A DNA stretch of 64,000 bases, taken from contig NZ_JAIVKN010000003.1 in assembly GCF_020524025.1 (NCBI RefSeq), positions 186,001-250,000 of the forward strand, given 5' to 3'. Position numbers and translations under genes: made by a program. The first letter of the stretch is position 1. Each line of letters starts with the position of its first letter. The notes beneath the pieces were generated by a model. The model was not told where the DNA came from. It saw only the letters and a program-made list of their open reading frames with translations, and searched no databases. The DNA is from Halobacillus litoralis. Lineage in GTDB: Bacteria; Bacillota; Bacilli; Bacillales; Halobacillaceae. Of the stretch, positions 56,858-64,000 are shown piece after piece.

Positions 56858-56896
56858 GCTAATTTCCCTCCCTCCGAAGCAAACAAAACTGTTTCT

Positions 56897-56918
56897 CTTG
56901 TATGGGAACCCCCCATAC
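56897..56918 (-). promoter_or_regulatory. 5'-leader hairpin of rpsU
   Basis: GTATGGG...CCCATAC stem (7 bp) close to the expected transcription start. It may stabilise the mRNA 5' end or act in autoregulation. Confidence 0.4.
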
Positions 56919-56926
56919 CTTTGATA

Positions 56927-56955
56927 ATTATATTATATGCATCTCAGTTGGTCAA
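56927..56955 (-). promoter_or_regulatory. Sigma-A promoter of rpsU-yqeY
   Basis: TTGACC (56955-56950), 17 nt spacer, TATAAT (56932-56927) on the minus strand. Confidence 0.8.
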
Positions 56956-57266
56956 CTTTTTTTGTAGAGAATAGTTATTCAAATTAAAGATTTCTATTTA
57001 GGTAGCCAGTCAGGCTTGGAGAACTTGATGGATCATGAAGCTTTAGTTTCAAATACCTTTCATTATCAGACCGGATGTCCGTTACATTTATTGCCTTGAT
57101 AATAAAAGATTTGCGACATTTACTTATTATACGTTTGAGGAAAGCATGTCAGGGAATTATTACAAGACTTTTTTTATTTTATTCGAAACTATTCAGCTTT
57201 CTATTGGTGGACACCTTACTTGTGGCATGAAAATCTTGAAAAAAAGCATATCTGCTAATTAGGAGA
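56956..57266. other. Gene-free stretch between rpsU and deoC
   Basis: About 310 nt of AT-rich sequence upstream of the rpsU promoter. I see no open frame with a ribosome site and no recognisable RNA. Confidence 0.4.
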
Positions 57267-57299
57267 TAAAAAAACCTGCCTGAGCGGCAGGTTTTTTTT
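57267..57299 (-). terminator. Terminator after deoC
   Basis: AAAAACCTGCC-tgagc-GGCAGGTTTTT with flanking A and T runs; it touches the deoC stop codon. Confidence 0.9.
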
Positions 57300-57969
57300 A
57301 ATAATCGGATGTGCCCTGTTCACCATTCACAATAGCAATACCTGAGCTTGCACCAATACGTGTCGCGCCAGCTTCAATCATAGCTTTCGCGCCTTCATAG
57401 TCACGAACGCCTCCAGAAGCTTTCACGCCCATATCAGGGCCTACAGTTTTGCGCATAAGGCTGATGTCTTCAACTGTAGCACCGCCGCCAGAGAAGCCGG
57501 TAGAAGTTTTAACATAGTCAGCACCTGCAGCTTTTGCTAGTTCACAAGCCGTTACTTTTTCATCTTCTGTCAGTAAAGAAGTTTCAATAATAACCTTAAC
57601 AATTGCTTTACCTTCAGCTTCACGGACAACAGCTTCGATGTCCTGCTGAACCAGCTCTTTATTGCCGGATTTAAGCTCACCAATGTTGATTACCATGTCA
57701 ACTTCAGCTGCACCCTTTTCAATGGCCTGTTTTGTTTCAAAGGATTTCGTTTCTTTTGTAGTCGCTCCCAATGGGAAGCCAATAACCGTACAAACTTTCA
57801 CATCTGTTCCTTCAAGAAGTTCTGCGCAGTAAGATACCCAATGAGGATTGACACAAACGGAAGCAAAGCCATTTTCTTTAGCTTCTTCACAAATTTGTGT
57901 TATTTTCTCTTTCAGTGTATCCGGCTTCAATTGTGTATGATCAATCATCTTTGCTAGATTTTGTTCCAT
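57298..57969 (-). CDS. deoC: Deoxyribose-phosphate aldolase
   Basis: A 223-residue class I aldolase cleaving 2-deoxyribose 5-phosphate to glyceraldehyde 3-phosphate and acetaldehyde. The Schiff-base lysine is in [10 protein letters not shown]; the second active-site lysine is in GVKASGG, and [10 protein letters not shown] is conserved. TIM barrel length is typical. It has its own terminator and an AAAGGAG site. In B. subtilis deoC is in the nucleoside operon elsewhere; beside rsmE is its place in several other Bacillaceae. Confidence 0.95.
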   Translation of the reverse strand: MEQNLAKMIDHTQLKPDTLKEKITQICEEAKENGFASVCVNPHWVSYCAELLEGTDVKVCTVIGFPLGATTKETKSFETKQAIEKGAAEVDMVINIGELKSGNKELVQQDIEAVVREAEGKAIVKVIIETSLLTEDEKVTACELAKAAGADYVKTSTGFSGGGATVEDISLMRKTVGPDMGVKASGGVRDYEGAKAMIEAGATRIGASSGIAIVNGEQGTSDY

Positions 57970-58046
57970 TATTTAAACGCTCCTTTATATATATGAGTTG
58001 TACGTACATCTCCTACATCATAGCATGAAAGCGATTATAATGCGAA

Positions 58047-58811
58047 TCAGGAAAAACGCTGTTCAGACTCTTCCAGTGCATAGGAAATACTGGATAGAAA
58101 GTATAAGGGAGCGGTTTCCATCCGGAGAATCCTTGGACCTAATCGAACTGAAAGAAAACCTTGGTCCATTAATTCGTTTACTTCCCTTTCAGAGAAGCCT
58201 CCCTCAGGTCCAAATACAACCAATACAGATCCTCCCGATTGAACATCATCAAGAGCCTTACGTAAAGATTGATGACCTTCTTTTCTTGCTTCATCTGCAT
58301 AGGCAAATAAACACAAGTCATAGGAATTTTTCACTGATAAAAGTTCCTGAAGCGAGTGTAAACCTAATACTTCAGGTACAATAGTACGTTCCGACTGCTC
58401 GCTCGCTTCTTTAGCAATTTTCTTCAACCGTTGAACTTTCTTTGGGGCTTTTTTGTTATCCCATTTTGCGACTGAACGATCGGCTTGATAAGGGATAAAT
58501 GCAGAGGCACCAAGTTCTGTCCCTTTTTGAACGACCTGTTCCAGCTTATCCCCTTTACCTAGACCTGCCACAATAGTTACATGAACAGGAAGCTCACGCT
58601 GTTCATCTATCCACTGGGTAATTGTACATATAACACATTCATTATCCATACTTGTTATTGTACATAGGGCGGGCCCCTCTTTTGGGTGGATAGCTATTAA
58701 TTCATCTCCAGGAGACATCCTCATGACTCTTGAGACATGATGGACATCATCTCCATAAATCGTAACCTTTTCAGCATTCCAAAAGTTTTCCTGTACAAAA
58801 TATCTCTGCAT
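58047..58811 (-). CDS. rsmE: 16S rRNA (uracil(1498)-N3)-methyltransferase
   Basis: A 254-residue SPOUT-fold methyltransferase that modifies U1498 of 16S rRNA. An N-terminal PUA-like domain (residues 1-70) precedes the knotted SAM site with VFGPEGGFSEREV and LGPRILRMETAPLY. It lies 6 nt after prmA, as yqeT-yqeU in B. subtilis. The mtaB gene that normally follows is absent. Confidence 0.94.
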   Translation of the reverse strand: MQRYFVQENFWNAEKVTIYGDDVHHVSRVMRMSPGDELIAIHPKEGPALCTITSMDNECVICTITQWIDEQRELPVHVTIVAGLGKGDKLEQVVQKGTELGASAFIPYQADRSVAKWDNKKAPKKVQRLKKIAKEASEQSERTIVPEVLGLHSLQELLSVKNSYDLCLFAYADEARKEGHQSLRKALDDVQSGGSVLVVFGPEGGFSEREVNELMDQGFLSVRLGPRILRMETAPLYFLSSISYALEESEQRFS

Positions 58812-58817
58812 ACACTC

Positions 58818-59756
58818 TCACTCCGGTTTTTTCGCTATAATGCTGATCCAGTCTTCCATCTTATTCGTTTCCACTATTTCAAAACCTGATTCAACCAGCC
58901 GGTCCCGAACCATATCCTTGCGGCCTGAGATAATCCCGCATGTAATAAAATATCCGCCGGGTTTAACGACTCGGAAGGCATCGTCAGTAAACTTCACAAT
59001 AATTTCTGCAAGAATATTAGAAACAATCAAGTCTGCTTCCCAATTGACACCATCTAAAAGGTCATTCAGCTTAGCAGTGACTTTGTCTTCCACGCCATTT
59101 AATGCTGCATTATTTTTCGTACTGGAAACAGCAACATCATCAAGATCAAATGCATGGACATGTTCAGCACCTAAGAGGACTGAAGCAACACTTAATATCC
59201 CTGAGCCGGCTCCAACATCCACAACCCGGTCGCCTTCAGCCATATACTGTTCAAGCGCTTGAATACTGAGAACGGTTGTTGGATGGGTTCCAGTACCGAA
59301 AGCCATTCCAGGATCCATCTCAATGATAATTTCGTCGCTTGATACAGGAGTATACTCTTCCCATGTAGGAATAATAGTAATCTTTTCAGAGATTTTGACA
59401 GGCTTGTAATATTTTTTCCACGCTGTGGCCCAATCTTCTTCCTTAATTTCTTGAATGGTCACTTTATTGTGCCCAATATCTATTCCAAAATCTGTCAAAT
59501 TACTAACGGTTTGTTTAATTCCATCGACGGTCTCTCCGAGAAAACTATTCATAGGTAAATAAGCCTTTACATAGACGCCTTCAGATGGATAGTCATCAGG
59601 ATTTAATTCATAAATTTCTCCAAGCTTCGTCTCTTTTCTATTCATATCTGAAGGATCTTCAATAACGACTCCACTTGCTCCTGATTCATGGAGAATATTG
59701 GAGACCGGTTCTACTGCTTCAGTTGTTGTATGGATACACACTTCAGACCATTTCAC
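58818..59756 (-). CDS. prmA: Ribosomal protein L11 methyltransferase
   Basis: A 312-residue SAM-dependent lysine methyltransferase for L11. An N-terminal substrate-binding domain (about 1-110) precedes motif I VVDVGAGSGILSVAS, the acidic SAM contact HAFDLDD and DLIVSNILAEI. Length equals B. subtilis PrmA (311). It follows dnaJ by 150 nt and is coupled to rsmE. Confidence 0.94.
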   Translation of the reverse strand: MKWSEVCIHTTTEAVEPVSNILHESGASGVVIEDPSDMNRKETKLGEIYELNPDDYPSEGVYVKAYLPMNSFLGETVDGIKQTVSNLTDFGIDIGHNKVTIQEIKEEDWATAWKKYYKPVKISEKITIIPTWEEYTPVSSDEIIIEMDPGMAFGTGTHPTTVLSIQALEQYMAEGDRVVDVGAGSGILSVASVLLGAEHVHAFDLDDVAVSSTKNNAALNGVEDKVTAKLNDLLDGVNWEADLIVSNILAEIIVKFTDDAFRVVKPGGYFITCGIISGRKDMVRDRLVESGFEIVETNKMEDWISIIAKKPE

Positions 59757-59907
59757 TATGATCCACCCTTTTCATTTATTTTTTCTATGGATACTACCTG
59801 AACTGGGATGTTCTTCCCTCTCAGAAAAAAATGCCTGTACGTTGGAATGGGAAATTCAGTCCGAAAAACCCTGCAAACCAATTCGTACAGACACTAGTTT
59901 TCACACC

Positions 59908-61038
59908 TTAGCTGTCGCCTTTAAACGCACGTTTCATACGTTCAAAAAAGTTGCCATGTTGTTCATCTGTCGCTTCATTACCGCTGATATCGTTAAACTC
60001 ACGCAGCAGTTCTTTCTGTCTTTCTGTCAAATTCTTAGGCGTGATCACTTTCATCTTAACGTGCTGATCTCCCTGGCCGCGGCCATGGACATTCGGCGCA
60101 CCTTTTTCTTTCAGACGGAATGTCTTTCCTGTCTGCGTACCTGCCGGCACTTTTAATTTCACATTGCCGTGTACCGTCGGAACTTCAATTTCGTCACCAA
60201 GAGCCGCCTGTGTAAATGTAAGAGGGATTTCACAGAAAATATGATCTCCTTCGCGCTGGAAGAATTCATGAGGCTGAACACGGATGACTACAAAAAGATC
60301 TCCAGCCGGACCGCCGTTGGCACCTTCTTCTCCCTTTCCTTGCACGCGGATTTGTTGACCATCGTCAATCCCTGCAGGAATATCCAAGTGGATTTTCTTA
60401 CGTGTATTTACACGACCATCTCCACCACAGGTGTTACATTTATCTTTAATAATTTTCCCGCTTCCTTGGCAGTGATGGCAGACACGACGGTTTACTACGC
60501 GACCAAACGGCGTGTTCTGCTCTTCGTTCACTTGTCCAGTTCCCTGACAGTGAGAACATGTTTCCGGTGTCGTTCCTGGTTTAGCCCCAGATCCGTCACA
60601 CGTATCGCACTCTTCTTCGGTTGGAATCTCTATATCGGTAGATTTCCCGAAAATAGACTCTTCAAATTGCAGGGTCATTGTATATTGAAGGTCTGCCCCT
60701 TTACGTGGAGCATTAGGGTCACGGCGCCTGCCGCCCCCACCGAAGAACATATCGAAAATATCACCAAAACCGCCAAAGTCTTGAGCACCACCACCAAAGC
60801 CGCCGAAGCCGCCCTGATTTGGACCGGCATGTCCAAACTGGTCGTACTGTGCACGTTTTTGTTGGTCACTTAAAGTTTCATACGCTTCTTTTGCCTCTTT
60901 AAATTTTTCAGAAGCATTCTCTTCTTCGCTGACGTCTGGATGATACTTACGCGCCAGCTTACGGTAAGCTTTTTTAATTTCATCTTTTGAAGCATCCTTG
61001 GATAGTCCAAGGACTTCATAATAGTCACGTTTACTCAC
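59908..61038 (-). CDS. dnaJ: Chaperone protein DnaJ
   Basis: A 376-residue type I Hsp40. The J domain has YHPDVSEE (HPD motif), then a Gly/Phe-rich linker ([18 protein letters not shown]), four CxxCxGxG zinc repeats (e.g. [22 protein letters not shown]), and the peptide-binding C-terminal domain. GTG 61038 gives the normal N-terminus [10 protein letters not shown]; the open frame to 61086 adds 16 unlikely residues. Works with DnaK and GrpE. Confidence 0.96.
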   Translation of the reverse strand: MSKRDYYEVLGLSKDASKDEIKKAYRKLARKYHPDVSEEENASEKFKEAKEAYETLSDQQKRAQYDQFGHAGPNQGGFGGFGGGAQDFGGFGDIFDMFFGGGGRRRDPNAPRKGADLQYTMTLQFEESIFGKSTDIEIPTEEECDTCDGSGAKPGTTPETCSHCQGTGQVNEEQNTPFGRVVNRRVCHHCQGSGKIIKDKCNTCGGDGRVNTRKKIHLDIPAGIDDGQQIRVQGKGEEGANGGPAGDLFVVIRVQPHEFFQREGDHIFCEIPLTFTQAALGDEIEVPTVHGNVKLKVPAGTQTGKTFRLKEKGAPNVHGRGQGDQHVKMKVITPKNLTERQKELLREFNDISGNEATDEQHGNFFERMKRAFKGDS

Positions 61039-61143
61039 TTGTTGATCACTCTCCCGGGCGCTATTCCATAAGGTATATATTAACACTGAAGATAAGGGCA
61101 GGCAAATAGTCTTTTACTATGGTTCTGCCTGTGCTGCATCATG

Positions 61144-61185
61144 AAAAAAGTCAAAGTCAAGAAGATCCTGACTTTGACTTTTTTT
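61144..61185 (-). terminator. Terminator-like hairpin between dnaK and dnaJ
   Basis: AAAGTCAAAGTCA...TTGACTTTGACTTTTTT inverted repeat with T-run directly after dnaK. It may end part of the transcripts so that dnaK is made in excess over dnaJ. Confidence 0.85.
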
Positions 61186-61195
61186 CTAACCTATC

Positions 61196-63049
<1,854 letters not shown>

Positions 63050-63061
63050 TCACACATCTTA

Positions 63062-63601
63062 TTATTGATTTACTTTTACCATTGATGGTCGGATAACTCT
63101 GTCTTTCAAGCGATACCCTTTTTGAAGCTCTTCAACCACGACATTTGATTCGTAGTTTTCATCTTCCACCTGCATAATTGCCTGGTGAAGATGGGGATCA
63201 AATTCTTCCCCCTGAGCCGGGATTTCTTCCACTCCCTCTTTCTCAAGAGCAGTTTTGAATTGGTCATAGACCATCTTCATGCCATTGGCAAAGTTTTGAG
63301 CAGATTCACCATCTACTTCAACTTGTAATGCTCTCTCGAAATTATCCAAAGCAGGAATTAACTCTTCCACAAGACTTTGGGATCTATATTTCCGATCCGC
63401 TTCTTTTTCCTTTTGAGTGCGGCGACGAAAATTATCATAGTCCGCTTGGAGACGAAGCAATCGATTGTTGATTTCTTCCTTTTCGCTGCGGAGCTGCTCT
63501 AGCTCATCTGAACCAGACTCTTCCACAACTTCTTGTTGAGTCTCTTCTGCTTCTGTCTGTTCATCTTTTTCATCAATGATCTCTTGTTTGTTCTCTTCCA
63601 C
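63062..63601 (-). CDS. grpE: Nucleotide exchange factor GrpE
   Basis: A 179-residue GrpE. A long acidic coiled coil ([20 protein letters not shown]) is followed by the beta-sheet head that opens DnaK ([41 protein letters not shown]). GTG 63601 has AGGAGG 8 nt upstream; the GTG at 63610 is the alternative. It lies between hrcA and dnaK, 36 nt before dnaK. Confidence 0.95.
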   Translation of the reverse strand: MEENKQEIIDEKDEQTEAEETQQEVVEESGSDELEQLRSEKEEINNRLLRLQADYDNFRRRTQKEKEADRKYRSQSLVEELIPALDNFERALQVEVDGESAQNFANGMKMVYDQFKTALEKEGVEEIPAQGEEFDPHLHQAIMQVEDENYESNVVVEELQKGYRLKDRVIRPSMVKVNQ

Positions 63602-63675
63602 GACTTCCACCTCCTACTTTCCATTACACCGTTACTGACTATAACATGAATAGATATCCTGAAAAAGCAATAGAC

Positions 63676-63713
63676 AAAAAGAAGGGATGGGAAAAGTCCC
63701 CCATCTTCTTTTT
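63676..63713 (-). terminator. Terminator-like hairpin between hrcA and grpE
   Basis: AAGAAGATGGG...CCCATCCCTTCTT stem with a small bulge, followed by TTTTT on the minus strand. Within an operon this would act as an attenuator. Confidence 0.6.
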
Positions 63714-63725
63714 TCTCAAGCTGAT

Positions 63726-64000
63726 TTAATACCAGCCACGGAATGTATTTGTCATATGCTTGGATAATACATTCATTAATGAAAACATTCGATTATACTC
63801 CATGCGCGTAGGGCCTAACAAGGCTATGGTGCCCACCTGATCATTACCTAGATGGTAACTGGCAGTAATAAGACTGCAGTTTTGCATAGCATCGAATGGA
63901 TTTTCCTGACCGATTTTCACTTGAATCCCTTCCTGCCCGGATCGAAGCAGATCGGCCATTGCATTCTCTTGCTCAATCGTGGAATACAAAGACCGGACTT
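63726..64000 (-). CDS. hrcA: Heat-inducible repressor HrcA, C-terminal part
   Basis: The last 90 or so residues of HrcA; the gene runs off the end of the window. The visible part has GQENPFDAMQNCSLITASY, GTIALLGPTRMEYNR and MNVLSKHMTNTFRGWY, the hallmark C-terminus. HrcA binds CIRCE operators to repress the dnaK and groE operons. The CIRCE element, expected before hrcA, is outside the window. Confidence 0.93.
   Translation of the reverse strand, partial: VRSLYSTIEQENAMADLLRSGQEGIQVKIGQENPFDAMQNCSLITASYHLGNDQVGTIALLGPTRMEYNRMFSLMNVLSKHMTNTFRGWY

Noticed and set aside
59820-59895. Imperfect inverted repeat between dnaJ and prmA
   Set aside because: CTGTACG...CGTACAG arms are far apart and mismatched, without T-run; not a convincing terminator.
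60169-60873. 234-codon plus-strand frame antisense to dnaJ
   Set aside because: Shadow of dnaJ; no family features and no ribosome site.

Overview
This window is a stretch of core chromosome from an endospore-forming, low-GC Gram-positive bacterium of the family Bacillaceae. Gene content and order follow the Bacillus subtilis yqgZ-to-hrcA region closely. Sporulation genes (yqfC, yqfD, a GerA-family germination protein), a T-box leader and strong Shine-Dalgarno (SD) sequences all fit. The precise genus is inference: the arrangement and the fairly acidic proteins suggest the moderately halophilic Halobacillus/Virgibacillus/Oceanobacillus group. Almost all genes lie on the minus strand. I see no rRNA, CRISPR array, prophage, insertion sequence or genomic island.

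Layout. 0-9.8 kb: mgsR, a DUF2626 gene, an yqgX-type metallo-hydrolase, a tiny DUF2759 gene, a FetAB-like ABC exporter, an LTA-synthase-family sulfatase, glcK-yqgQ, an orphan GerA/SpoVAF-like germination gene and a divergent unknown membrane-anchored gene. 9.7-14.5 kb: rhomboid gluP, a small membrane protein, ldh with a Rex-like operator, the 5-formyl-THF cyclo-ligase gene, a cysteine-poor rpmG, and a two-gene plus-strand unit (coiled-coil protein and MltG-like fragment). 14.5-23.4 kb: phosphate operon pstS-C-A-B-phoU with a clear PhoP box, then pbpA, an MFS gene and sodA. 23.5-24.2 kb: five tRNA genes (Met, His, Ile2, Ser, Phe) behind tandem promoters. 24.3-38.6 kb: Na/Pi cotransporter, chemoreceptor, NfeD protein, ispG, yqfX-like gene, lytic transglycosylase, yqfT, nfo, cshB, ispH, trmK-yqfO, cccA and an unknown membrane gene. 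38.6-52.9 kb: dnaG-sigA, yqxD, ccpN-yqfL, glyQS with its T-box, recO-yqzL-era, dgkA-ybeY, phoH-yqfD-yqfC. 53-64 kb: sigma-W type yqeZ-floA-yqfB operon, rpsU-yqeY, deoC, and the heat-shock operon hrcA(partial)-grpE-dnaK-dnaJ-prmA-rsmE.

The genes serve replication and transcription (dnaG, sigA), translation (glyQS, rpsU, rpmG, tRNAs), isoprenoids (ispG, ispH), phosphate supply (pst, phoU, Na/Pi), envelope building and stress (pbpA, yqgS-like, dgkA, floA) and protein folding.

I found no convincing new multi-gene system. The most useful observations are regulatory sites readable from sequence (PhoP box at pstS, sigma-W promoter at yqeZ-floA, Rex-like site at ldh, possible sigma-B promoter at mgsR, glycine T-box), genes missing from otherwise conserved neighbourhoods (pgpH and cdd around ybeY-dgkA; mtaB beside rsmE), an L33 protein lacking its zinc cysteines, and several uncharacterised small or membrane proteins.
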